A stretch of 64,000 nucleotides of DNA from Photobacterium lipolyticum (GTDB lineage Bacteria > Pseudomonadota > Gammaproteobacteria > Enterobacterales > Vibrionaceae), in assembly GCF_003026475.1 (NCBI RefSeq), contig NZ_PYMC01000006.1, forward strand, positions 175,052 to 239,051, given 5' to 3'. Below, piece by piece: positions 1 to 7,868 of the stretch. A program made the translations under genes and the position numbers. Within the stretch, counting starts at the first letter, position 1. Every line of letters starts with the position of its first letter. The notes under the pieces were generated by a model, which made no database searches, was not told the DNA's origin, and saw only the letters and a list, made by a program, of their open reading frames with translations.

Positions 1-682
1 CCCATACACCCTGGCTTCCCAGAGTGATCATAACAAGTTCGATTCCTTTAGCATGCAGTGCATCTGCTGCTAGTTGAGCTGATGCCATATCCGTTACTTT
101 GATGCCGGTTAGCAGTTCTGCTTCCGTTTCATTTGGCGTTATCATATCAACAAGTTGTAATAAGTCATCTGATAATGGCTGCGCAGGGGCAGGATTAAGC
201 ACAACCCGTGTATCTGCTGACTTGGCAACTTTCGCAGCTGCTTCGATTGTTTCAATCGGCGTTTCCAACTGCATTAGCAAGGTATCTGCATCAGCGATCA
301 GTTTGTGATGCGGTTCAATGCGTGCAGGAGTTAAGCAGCCATTAGCTTCGGCAGAAATACAGATGCTGTTTTCACCGGTTGCAGCTACCTGAATCATCGC
401 AATGCCGGTCGGCATGTTTTCTTCAACCATCACCGCTTCGGTATTGATGCCTTCGTTGGCAAATGTTTCAAGCATGGTGCGGCCAAAGCTGTCGTCACCA
501 ACGCTGGCGATAAAGGCAATATCCGCTCCTAAACGTGCCGCCGCAACCGCCTGATTGGCACCTTTGCCACCAGGAATAACACAATAACTGTGACCGTGTA
601 ACGTTTCGCCCGGGCGAGGGAAAGAAGCAACCTGAAGAACGTGGTCGGCGTTAACGCTACCTAGAACAACTAACTTATTCAT
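1..682 (-). CDS. rbsK: Ribokinase, C-terminal part cut by window edge
   Basis: Phosphorylates D-ribose to ribose 5-phosphate in the cytoplasm, the last step of ribose uptake before the pentose phosphate pathway. The reading frame opens at ATG 682 and stays open to the window edge (227 codons, against about 305-310 for the family). It starts MNKLVVLGSVNADHV and carries the PfkB-family N-terminal signature PGGKGANQAVAAARLG at about residues 38-53, then the typical GDDSFG and NPAPAQPL segments. The C-terminal anion-hole and catalytic Asp lie outside the window. It is the last gene seen of rbsDACBK, but a gap of 369 bp separates it from rbsB, unusually long for this operon, so it may also have its own promoter. 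An rbsR gene would be expected next, off-window. Confidence 0.95.
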   Translation of the reverse strand, partial: MNKLVVLGSVNADHVLQVASFPRPGETLHGHSYCVIPGGKGANQAVAAARLGADIAFIASVGDDSFGRTMLETFANEGINTEAVMVEENMPTGIAMIQVAATGENSICISAEANGCLTPARIEPHHKLIADADTLLMQLETPIETIEAAAKVAKSADTRVVLNPAPAQPLSDDLLQLVDMITPNETEAELLTGIKVTDMASAQLAADALHAKGIELVMITLGSQGVW

Positions 683-847
683 AAACGAACCTTTTTTAAT
701 TATGAATGTTGGTCAAAATGTATTGGTTAGTACTGCGAGTACAGTGATAAACGATATATTCTGACTCAGGTAAGAGAGGCGAGTATCGAGTGTCTAGATA
801 CTCGAACTTAATCACAGAAGTTTTGACCAGTTCAGTCACCAACCATC

Positions 848-944
848 GTCATTCCGTAAAGAGAGGAACGAACTTATACGGAATCTAAGGCGCACACGGT
901 TAGAACTGGATCCCGGATATCTCGTACCTCGATTCCGGGATGAC
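848..944. repeat. Dispersed palindromic repeat, family A, copy 1
   Basis: A 97-bp element between rbsB and rbsK with near-matching inverted ends (GTCATTCCG and CGGGATGAC). It matches, in opposite orientation, an 84-bp element at 34883-34966; both share blocks such as TTAGAACTGGATCCCGGATAT and differ by a 13-base indel in the middle. No coding capacity. It looks like a short non-autonomous repeat lying within the operon. The remainder of the 683-1051 gap holds no gene. Confidence 0.75.
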
Positions 945-979
945 GTGCTTCAACGACTCAAAACTTGTGTGAAACGGTA

Positions 980-1037
980 CTCGATACTAGTTTCTCGAAA
1001 CTCGAAACTCGGTACTAGATACTAGTTTCTCGACACT
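980..1037. repeat. Cluster of short CTCGA/ACTAG micro-repeats
   Basis: Degenerate tandem units built from CTCGAAACTCG and TACTAG words. Similar words occur at about 753-812 and 6620-6660. Function unknown; possibly remnants of a simple-sequence expansion. Confidence 0.4.
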
Positions 1038-1051
1038 CACCACGGAGTTTC

Positions 1052-1930
1052 TTACTTCGTTATTACTTTAAGCTGTACCGGGATGTATTTCTCTACTGAT
1101 TCGCCTTTCAGCACTTTGTCAGCAGTTTCCACCCCCAGCGCACCAATAAGATCTGGCTGCTGTGCGATAGTTGCGCCCAGAATACCGCGTTTAACGGCTG
1201 CGATACCGTCTTCAGTTCCGTCAAAGCCAACGATTAATACGTCTTTACCAGAAGCCTGAACAGCGCGAAGTGCACCCAGTGCCATTTCATCGTTCTGAGC
1301 GAATACAGCCTGAACGTCTGGGTTGGCAGCCAGCATGTTTTCCATTACGTTCAGACCTTTAGTTCGGTCGAAATCAGCAGGTTGGCTAGCAAGCAGTTCC
1401 ATACCGCTGCTTTCAACGGCGTTCATGAAGCCTTTGCCACGCTCACGAGCTGCAGACGTACCGGCAATTCCTTCTAGCTGGATAACACGGGCTTTTTCGC
1501 CCACTTTCTCCATGATGAACTTACCGGCCATTTCACCACCTGCAACGTTATCAGAAGCAATGTGGCTTATCACTTCACCACGGTTTGCGCCACGGTCAAG
1601 AGTCAGTACCGGAATGTTCGAGCGGTTTGCCATACGAATAGCATTAGATACCGCATCTGAATCGGTAGGGTTAATCAGAATTGCCTTAACGCCGCGAACA
1701 GTCAGATCTTCTACGTTAGAAAGCTCTTTGCTCGGGTCGTTTTGAGAATCCAGAACAATCAGGTTGTAGCCCAGCTCTTTTGCTTTCGCTTCAGCGCCTT
1801 CTTTCATGGTAACGAAGAATGGGTTATTCAACGTAGAAACAACCATTGCCATCGTGTCTTGTGCAGAAGCAGTCGTGCTGAAAGAAGCCGAAAGAACAGC
1901 AGCAGAGATTAGGGTTGCTAACTTTTTCAT
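1052..1930 (-). CDS. rbsB: Ribose ABC transporter periplasmic binding protein
   Basis: Periplasmic high-affinity D-ribose binding protein that delivers ribose to RbsC/RbsA and, in relatives, to the Trg chemoreceptor. Length 292 aa, as expected. Residues 1-23 form a Sec signal peptide ([18 protein letters not shown], cleaved before QDTMAMVVS). The peripla_BP_4 fold is clear: [61 protein letters not shown], and near the end [15 protein letters not shown] and [14 protein letters not shown]. It is preceded in the operon by rbsC with an 85-bp gap holding a stable hairpin (see 1963-1997), an arrangement that often raises the level of the binding protein. Confidence 0.97.
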   Translation of the reverse strand: MKKLATLISAAVLSASFSTTASAQDTMAMVVSTLNNPFFVTMKEGAEAKAKELGYNLIVLDSQNDPSKELSNVEDLTVRGVKAILINPTDSDAVSNAIRMANRSNIPVLTLDRGANRGEVISHIASDNVAGGEMAGKFIMEKVGEKARVIQLEGIAGTSAARERGKGFMNAVESSGMELLASQPADFDRTKGLNVMENMLAANPDVQAVFAQNDEMALGALRAVQASGKDVLIVGFDGTEDGIAAVKRGILGATIAQQPDLIGALGVETADKVLKGESVEKYIPVQLKVITK

Positions 1931-1962
1931 TCTATATTCCTTATCTATTTCGGGTCAGATAT

Positions 1963-1997
1963 CCGGGCATTCAATACGGGATTGTGTTGATGCCCGG
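1963..1997 (-). promoter_or_regulatory. Intra-operon hairpin between rbsC and rbsB
   Basis: Perfect 8-bp GC-rich stem, CCGGGCAT at 1963-1970 and ATGCCCGG at 1990-1997, with a 19-nt loop and no U-run. It lies between the rbsC stop and the rbsB start. Position and form suggest an mRNA-stabilising or processing hairpin rather than a terminator. Confidence 0.55.
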
Positions 1998-2015
1998 TAC
2001 ACAGAGGGTTAGGGT

Positions 2016-3017
2016 TTACTTCTTTTTAGTCTCTACCAGTACTGCCAGCAAAATGACTACTGCTTTTGCAATCATCTGGAAGTAAGAAGACACATCTAAC
2101 AGGTTTAGTGCGTTGTTAAGGAAGCCGATGATCAGAGCACCGATTAAAGTACCCATGATTCGACCTTTGCCCCCGGCAAGGCTGGTACCACCAAGCACGA
2201 CAGCAGCAATCGCATCCAATTCGTATCCCATACCTGCAGTAGGCTGAGCGGATGAAAGGCGAGAGGTTACTATGATGCCAGCAAGGGCTGCTAACAGACC
2301 GCAGATTGCGTAGACGCCAATCTTGACGCGATCTACGTTGATGCCTGATAAGCGAGTTGCCGATTCGTTTCCGCCCAGTGCGTAGATGTAACGACCGAAG
2401 CGGGTATGATTGAGCAGGTACCATACAGATGCGAACACGATTACCATCAGCCAGATTGGAACAGGGATACCCATCGCGTAGCCTGTACCGAACCAAGCGA
2501 AGCCATCTGCTACGTCTGTAAAGCCCGTTGAAATAGGACGACCGTCGGTGTAAACCATGGTCACACCGCGTAATAAGGTCATGGTTACCAGCGTTGCAAT
2601 AAACGCTTGAACTTTACCCTTTGCGATGATCACCCCACTGATTGCACCTAAAGCCGCACCAGCAAGCAGGGCCGTTGGTACTGCGACTATTACCGGGATT
2701 TCCAGTCCAATCATGGTGGCTGCAAAGGCACCGCAGAGAGCCAGTACTGAGCCTACACTCAAATCAATGCCCGCGGTTAAGATAACCAGCGTCATACCCA
2801 CTGCGATAATCGCATTCACCGACGTCTGACGGAGAATATTCAAAAGGTTGTCGAGAGTGAAGAAGTTAGGGTTAAGAAAAGAGACCACTACGATCAGCAG
2901 GAGCAAAGCGATTAGTGATTTTTGTTCAATTAACCATTCTTTAGTGAAAAGCTTATTGGCGTGTGGAAGATGCTTTTCAGCAGATTGCTTATTCTTGGTC
3001 ATAGCGTTGTCACTCAT
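2016..3017 (-). CDS. rbsC: Ribose ABC transporter permease
   Basis: Inner-membrane permease of the ribose importer; probably a homodimer pairing with RbsA. 333 aa, slightly longer than the E. coli protein because of a hydrophilic N-terminus of about 25 residues. Family landmarks are continuous: [70 protein letters not shown], and the EAA-like region [20 protein letters not shown]. About ten hydrophobic segments. Its start overlaps the rbsA stop by 4 bp (ATGA), which points to translational coupling. Confidence 0.97.
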   Translation of the reverse strand: MSDNAMTKNKQSAEKHLPHANKLFTKEWLIEQKSLIALLLLIVVVSFLNPNFFTLDNLLNILRQTSVNAIIAVGMTLVILTAGIDLSVGSVLALCGAFAATMIGLEIPVIVAVPTALLAGAALGAISGVIIAKGKVQAFIATLVTMTLLRGVTMVYTDGRPISTGFTDVADGFAWFGTGYAMGIPVPIWLMVIVFASVWYLLNHTRFGRYIYALGGNESATRLSGINVDRVKIGVYAICGLLAALAGIIVTSRLSSAQPTAGMGYELDAIAAVVLGGTSLAGGKGRIMGTLIGALIIGFLNNALNLLDVSSYFQMIAKAVVILLAVLVETKKK

Positions 3018-4519
3018 GCTGCTACCTCATTGATTTTTTTACCAACAGCACAAGCCATTAGCTTTTCCTGATCGGCATCGGCTGCCATAAATTCGCCACT
3101 GATATGGCCTTCGTGCATCACCATAATGCGATCACTCATCCCCAGTACTTCAGGCATTTCAGATGACACTAAAATGATGCTCATGCCATCGGCTTTGAAC
3201 TGGTTGATCAGCTGGTAAATTTCTTTCTTCGCCCCGACATCGACACCGCGTGTCGGTTCATCAAGAATAAGTACTTTGGGTCTGGTCATCAGGCCTTTGG
3301 CGATGGCGACTTTCTGTTGATTACCGCCAGACAAGTTGCCAATGATTTGATCGCGGGTAGGTGTCTTGATATTGAATAGACGGATAAAGTCTTCAACTGC
3401 AGTAACTTCATCATAGTGTTTAATCTGTATGCCTTTTGACAGCTGTTCTAACGCACAAAGTGACATGTTTTCTTTCACAGATAGCCCTAAGACAAGCCCA
3501 TCACCTTTACGGTCTTCAGAAATATAGGCAATACCGTTGGCCAGTCCATCGTGCGGGCTTATCGGATTAACGACTTTGCCATTTAATATGATATCGCCAG
3601 AATCACGGTGAAGTGCTCCATAAATAATTTTCATCAACTCTGTTCGGCCAGCCCCCATCAGGCCGGATACACCGAGGATCTCGCCGCGATCAAGCTTGAA
3701 GCTCACATTGTGAACACCTGAGCCTGACAGGTTTTTTACTTCCAGGCAGGTTGTGCCATGTGTGACGTCTATACGAGGGTATTGTTCCTCTAAGCGGCGG
3801 CCTACCATCATTTCAATCAGCCCGTCCTCATCAATGTCAGCAACCCGGCATTCACCAATGAACTTACCATCTCGAAGCACAGTGATGTCATCGCAGATTT
3901 CAAAGATTTCTTTCAGACGATGAGAGATATAAACGATGCCGCAGCCTTCATCGCGCAGCTCGTTGATCACTTTGAACAGTGATTCGGTTTCAGTGTCTGT
4001 CAGAGCATCTGTCGGCTCATCCATGATGATGACCTGTGACTTGAACGATAGGGCTTTGGCAATTTCAACCATCTGCTGTTCGCCAAGGCTCAGTTCACCC
4101 AGTAACTGGCGTGAGTGGTGGCTCACATTCAGGCGCTGCAGAAGCGCATCGGCTTCACGATACATCTCAGACCATTTGATGCCACCAAACGCATTGGTTT
4201 TTTCACGGCCGAGGAAAATATTTTCAGCAATAGTCAGTTCAGGGATCAGGTTTAATTCCTGGTGAATAATACTGATCCCTGCTTCCTGAGAGTGTCGCGG
4301 GCCATTGAAATTTACACGCTTACCCTGATAGCGGATTTCACCGGCATCCATGGCATAGATACCCGTTAACGATTTCATCAGGGTGGACTTACCGGCACCA
4401 TTCTCACCCAGCAAGGCCATGACCTTACCCGGGTAAACATTCAAGCAAGCGTTGTCTAACGCTTTAACGCCAGGGAATGCTTTTTCGATGCCTTTAAGTT
4501 CTAAAATTGGCTGGTTCAT
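3014..4519 (-). CDS. rbsA: Ribose ABC transporter ATP-binding protein (two NBDs)
   Basis: Cytoplasmic ATPase that powers the ribose importer. 501 aa with tandem nucleotide-binding domains. NBD1 has Walker [10 protein letters not shown], signature [15 protein letters not shown] and Walker [15 protein letters not shown]2 has the degenerate P-loop GLMGAGRTE typical of sugar importers, signature [15 protein letters not shown] and [14 protein letters not shown]. The start has a good ribosome site (AAGGAG 6 bases before ATG). It follows rbsD with 36 bp between. Confidence 0.97.
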   Translation of the reverse strand: MNQPILELKGIEKAFPGVKALDNACLNVYPGKVMALLGENGAGKSTLMKSLTGIYAMDAGEIRYQGKRVNFNGPRHSQEAGISIIHQELNLIPELTIAENIFLGREKTNAFGGIKWSEMYREADALLQRLNVSHHSRQLLGELSLGEQQMVEIAKALSFKSQVIIMDEPTDALTDTETESLFKVINELRDEGCGIVYISHRLKEIFEICDDITVLRDGKFIGECRVADIDEDGLIEMMVGRRLEEQYPRIDVTHGTTCLEVKNLSGSGVHNVSFKLDRGEILGVSGLMGAGRTELMKIIYGALHRDSGDIILNGKVVNPISPHDGLANGIAYISEDRKGDGLVLGLSVKENMSLCALEQLSKGIQIKHYDEVTAVEDFIRLFNIKTPTRDQIIGNLSGGNQQKVAIAKGLMTRPKVLILDEPTRGVDVGAKKEIYQLINQFKADGMSIILVSSEMPEVLGMSDRIMVMHEGHISGEFMAADADQEKLMACAVGKKINEVAA

Positions 4520-4555
4520 GTCAGCTCCTTGCGATTATTCCGAAAGTCGAGGGGG

Positions 4556-4975
4556 TTAAAAAACAACGCCTGACTGGAAAATTACGTTCGCATAGGGCGT
4601 GCATTCACCTGTGCGAATTACTGCTTTACTGTCTTGCGTGTGTACTTTAAATGCCTCGTGGCTGACGTAAGAAACGGCGATTTTCTTATTGCATAACGTC
4701 TCTTCTTCGCGGATCAGTGCAATCAGCGCTTGGTGTAATTCCGGGCTGACTTGTGCAAACTCTTCTGCAAGTACAACGCCTTCAATTTGCATTTCACCTA
4801 AAACAGCTTTGACGGTATCGATAAAAGTAGGAACGCCAGGGATTAATGCGAGATCGATACGTTGTGTCTCATCAGGGATCGGCAATCCAGCATCGCAAAT
4901 GGTGACTTCATCGGTATGACCCAGAGTCGCGATAACATAGGACAGCTCGGCGTTGATGAGGGCGTTTTTCTTCAT
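4556..4975 (-). CDS. rbsD: D-ribose pyranase
   Basis: Interconverts beta-pyran and beta-furan forms of ribose so that RbsK receives the furanose. 139 aa when started at ATG 4975, the exact usual length. The frame could also open at GTG 4984, but ATG 4975 has AGGTG at proper distance and gives the conserved N-terminus. The catalytic His is H20 in LGHTDEVTICDAGLPIP, and the C-terminus TGECTPYANVIFQSG is conserved. First gene of the operon. Confidence 0.95.
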   Translation of the reverse strand: MKKNALINAELSYVIATLGHTDEVTICDAGLPIPDETQRIDLALIPGVPTFIDTVKAVLGEMQIEGVVLAEEFAQVSPELHQALIALIREEETLCNKKIAVSYVSHEAFKVHTQDSKAVIRTGECTPYANVIFQSGVVF

Positions 4976-5060
4976 GGGTAGCACCTATAATAATTCATGG
5001 TGGTGATGCTTTATGAGTGTAGCCAATTGTCGTTATTAATCTCTGAATTGGCTGTTTCAT

Positions 5061-5093
5061 GCCATCGAATCGTTTACGCAAACGTTTCGATGG
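5061..5093. promoter_or_regulatory. LacI-family (RbsR-like) operator upstream of rbsD
   Basis: A 33-bp interrupted palindrome with arms GCCATCGAA and TTCGATGGC around a CGTTTACGCAAACG core, about 90 bp upstream of rbsD. The core has the CG-centred AAACG/CGTTT layout of LacI/GalR operators, and in E. coli RbsR binds a site of this type at the same place. The regulator gene is not in this window. The rest of the 4976-5321 gap shows no gene. Confidence 0.65.
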
Positions 5094-5321
5094 CTAAAAT
5101 GTAGTTTGAAAAGTGATGTATTGCACTCTGGATTATCGCAAAGTGTGATTGAGATCGGCCCTGAATATGCCTGGGCCGAATAAATGGAGGGGTGGATCAC
5201 AATATAAAATCAGCGTGAGACGGTAGTCATACCAATCTCACTACTATTCTGATCATTCAGAACACCACTGGGAGTGAAGTTCAAGGATAGCGATAGAGAG
5301 AAGGGTTCTCGTTTGAAATCG

Positions 5322-6113
5322 CTAGCACATTGTTGCAATAATGACCTGTGTGGAATGAAAGCAGGCATGGATTGTTTCACCAATAGCCAAATTGGTATCT
5401 GCCAGAGATGCGTTATCGACTAACGCACACAGTTCATCAACCTCGTTAAGGGCGACGGTGACTTCTGTTGAAGTCTTATCACGACTGATGGCTTTGATTT
5501 TGCCTTTTAGCTGGTTGTCGTACGGTAATTCAGAGGACATTTCATTTACGACTACAACGGATGGCCCTTTGATCAGCGCGACGACATCTTTGCCTATTTC
5601 AAGCTGCAGCCTTAAGGTACTGCTATGAGTAATTGTCGCTGAAATTTGCTGGTTGTCGTTTAACGCTATAACAATAAGATCATGGAGTTCATGGCGCTCA
5701 ATATGACTAATGGTGCCAAATAACTGATTGCGGGCACTGGTTTGTAATGAAAATTTGCTCATCACACCAAGCAGGCTATGTAACGGCGCGTTATCATCGT
5801 TTAACGCTTTCAGCCCCATATCCTGGATCTTATCCAGCAAATCATACATTTGTATAATGCGCTCACCGAAATGGGTGAGCGATGCACCGCCTCCGCCTTT
5901 TCCCCCTTTTTCGCTGGTGACTAAAGGTTCCTTGGAGCGGCAATTCATATCTTTGATCGCATCATAGGCGGCTTTATAACTGATCCCTGCCTGCTTGGCT
6001 CCCTGACTTATCGACCCCGTCACCTGAACCGCTTTTAGCAGTGCCACGCGTCGAGGGTTGGCAAACACTTTGCCATTTTCAGAAAGGGTTAAGAGCGCAT
6101 CAAAGTTCATCAT
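5322..6113 (-). CDS. modE: Molybdate-responsive transcriptional regulator ModE
   Basis: Cytoplasmic regulator that binds molybdate and controls molybdate uptake and molybdoenzyme genes. 263 aa, the full E. coli-type length. Residues about 15-110 form the winged helix-turn-helix (RVALLKAVQVTGSISQGAKQ, SYKAAYDAIKDMN, GGKGGGGASLTHFGERI), and two Mop/TOBE domains follow (SARNQLFGTISHIERH at about 125 and LPYDNQLKGKIKAI at about 195), which bind the oxyanion. Two adjacent Met codons (6113, 6110) could start it. No modABC genes lie next to it here, but the molybdoenzyme MsrP is in the same window. Confidence 0.93.
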   Translation of the reverse strand: MMNFDALLTLSENGKVFANPRRVALLKAVQVTGSISQGAKQAGISYKAAYDAIKDMNCRSKEPLVTSEKGGKGGGGASLTHFGERIIQMYDLLDKIQDMGLKALNDDNAPLHSLLGVMSKFSLQTSARNQLFGTISHIERHELHDLIVIALNDNQQISATITHSSTLRLQLEIGKDVVALIKGPSVVVVNEMSSELPYDNQLKGKIKAISRDKTSTEVTVALNEVDELCALVDNASLADTNLAIGETIHACFHSTQVIIATMC

Positions 6114-6158
6114 TACAGGGTTTGTACCTTAATTTCATAAAAATAGAGCTAAATCAGA

Positions 6159-6189
6159 AATATAACGGCTGTTCTGCCGTAAAGTATAT
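6159..6189. promoter_or_regulatory. Possible ModE-type operator between modE and the dsrE-like gene
   Basis: Imperfect inverted repeat with ATATAACGGC on one side and GCCGT followed by TATAT on the other. On the minus strand it reads CGTTATATTTC, like one half of a ModE box. Suggests autoregulation of modE or control of the divergent gene; spacing is not perfect. Confidence 0.3.
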
Positions 6190-6241
6190 CTCAGCAAACG
6201 TAAAGAAATTACTTTTTTCAGCCTTCAGACGAGCGATAACT

Positions 6242-6598
6242 ATGCAAAATATTCTTTTTATCTTAAATGAGGCACCCTACGGCTCTGAACGTTCATTCAA
6301 TGCGTTACGGCTGGCAATCAATTTGAACGAACAAGAACATCAAGAAACCCGGTTGCAGCTATTTTTGATGTCAGATTCGATTAGCTGTGCGTTGGTGAAG
6401 CAGACGCCAGCTGAGGGTCATAACATTCAGCAAATGCTGGAAATCCTGCTGGCTCAGGGAGCGGAAGTAAAACTGTGTAAGACCTGTGCGGATGCGCGCG
6501 GTTTGTCTATGTTACCTCTGATTGAAGGTGCTGAAATTGGCACATTGGACGATCTCTCATTGTGGACACTGAATGCCGATAAAGTATTGAGTTTTTAG
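6242..6598 (+). CDS. DsrE/DsrF-like small protein
   Basis: 118-aa cytoplasmic protein of the DsrE/YchN fold. It begins MQNILFILNEAPYGSERSFNALRLAINL, the usual first strand and helix, and has a Cys pair in the loop LCKTCADARGL at about residues 80-90, the place where DsrE-like proteins carry a sulfur-relay Cys. Start chosen at ATG 6242, since the frame upstream overlaps modE antisense and has no family similarity. Divergent from modE. Role unknown; relatives handle sulfane sulfur or act as small redox partners. Confidence 0.75.
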   Translation: MQNILFILNEAPYGSERSFNALRLAINLNEQEHQETRLQLFLMSDSISCALVKQTPAEGHNIQQMLEILLAQGAEVKLCKTCADARGLSMLPLIEGAEIGTLDDLSLWTLNADKVLSF

Positions 6599-6834
6599 AG
6601 CAGTTCCGAAGTTTATTAAGTCTAGAATCTCGTTTCTAGGTCCTAGACTCTCGGTTCTCGCTTTCTGTATTACGCCGAAATATATGATTGATTAAACATT
6701 CACGGAAGTGCCCAATAAGTTGCACCTGCAATGTCAATTGATTGTCAGAATATCCCTTGCTTTGAGCCATGAACTACAATAAGGAACTAAAGCACGCTAT
6801 TCTTTGAAATATAATTATTTTTGAGGTTTCAGCA

Positions 6835-7791
6835 ATGAAAAAAGCAGTAGTCGCAGTGGTTGTTGGTTTAATGCTGGCTGGATGTAACGGCGGTGGTTCT
6901 TCTGATGGGGGGGACGGAACCGGTAAATTTTCATTGGCCTTTTCAGATGCCACTGTAGATGGTCTTAAGCAGGTTTGTGTCGCTTTTGATAAAATAACGG
7001 TACACCATACCAATGGTGGCGAATTTAGCTGGGGTACCACCTCTTTTGCTGCAGAACAAAGCTCCCCTGAGTGTATTCCTGCGGGTATGTCAATACCTGG
7101 TGCTGAGGCTGACAGTCCTGAATTTATGGTGATTAACCTGATGGCTTATCAGGGGAGTGATTCACTGCAGGTACTCAGCGGTGAAGTGATGGAAGCCGGC
7201 AAATATACCCAGATGCGATTATCGGTACTGGAAAAGGGGACTTACAGCGACGGCACACCGTATTCTCATGTGGTGACAGACACTGATAATGTTGAGGGAA
7301 TTAAGGTTCCCAGTGGTGAATTAAAGCTGGATGGCTTTGATGTTACTGCTGATGCAACTCAAGCTTATACCCTGGAGTTTGATCTTCGTAAGAGCATGGT
7401 TGAAAACGCCAATGGCTATCAACTGAAACCTCGAGGTGTACGGCTGGTGAACAACGAAGGTGTTGCCTACATTGATGGCACCGTGGGCAGTGAAGCGTGC
7501 CTCGGCAACCTTAATGATGCGTTTGTTTATATCTATCCGGCATCAACGCAAGAGTATGGTGATTTAGGTTCTGACTTTGAACCCTTTACATCGGCAGTGG
7601 TTGAGGTTGATACCACCTCCGGCGAAGGTCAATTTGAAGTGGGTTATGTCCCGTTAGGTTCTTACGACTTAGCGTTAGTTTGTAATGGTAGCGAAGATGA
7701 TTCAGAACTAGGCGGCGATCCGCTCAGTATTGTTGATCCAATCATTGCAGATCTTGTACTACCCATTGAAGGCGTCACAGTAGCGTTCTGA
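6835..7791 (+). CDS. DUF4382-type lipoprotein
   Basis: 318-aa exported lipoprotein of unknown function. Residues 1-17 are a lipoprotein signal ending in the lipobox LAGC, followed by a Gly/Ser/Asp linker and a domain beginning GKFSLAFSDATVDGLKQVCVAFDKITVHH, typical of DUF4382 (a beta-rich module). A second beta domain follows from about residue 205 (VAYIDGTVGSEACLG), carboxypeptidase-regulatory-like. It is a single-gene unit closed by a strong terminator at 7817-7845. Confidence 0.75.
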   Translation: MKKAVVAVVVGLMLAGCNGGGSSDGGDGTGKFSLAFSDATVDGLKQVCVAFDKITVHHTNGGEFSWGTTSFAAEQSSPECIPAGMSIPGAEADSPEFMVINLMAYQGSDSLQVLSGEVMEAGKYTQMRLSVLEKGTYSDGTPYSHVVTDTDNVEGIKVPSGELKLDGFDVTADATQAYTLEFDLRKSMVENANGYQLKPRGVRLVNNEGVAYIDGTVGSEACLGNLNDAFVYIYPASTQEYGDLGSDFEPFTSAVVEVDTTSGEGQFEVGYVPLGSYDLALVCNGSEDDSELGGDPLSIVDPIIADLVLPIEGVTVAF

Positions 7792-7816
7792 TTTTCGGGT
7801 ACTGACAGCTTTAATA

Positions 7817-7845
7817 AACAAAACCCGCATTCAGCGGGTTTTGTT
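7817..7845 (+). terminator. Intrinsic terminator after DUF4382 lipoprotein
   Basis: Perfect stem AACAAAACCCGC / GCGGGTTTTGTT with a 5-nt loop. A and T flanks make it work in both directions, so it can also end the convergent regulator gene at 7869. Confidence 0.85.
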
Positions 7846-7868
7846 ATTAGTGATAAATGAAATGTGAA

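Noticed and set aside
4976..4984. GTG start nine bases upstream for rbsD
   Set aside because: The ATG at 4975 has the ribosome site and gives the exact family N-terminus.
5100..5200. CRP site upstream of rbsD
   Set aside because: Only half-sites (such as GTGAT and TCACA words) without the correct spacing.
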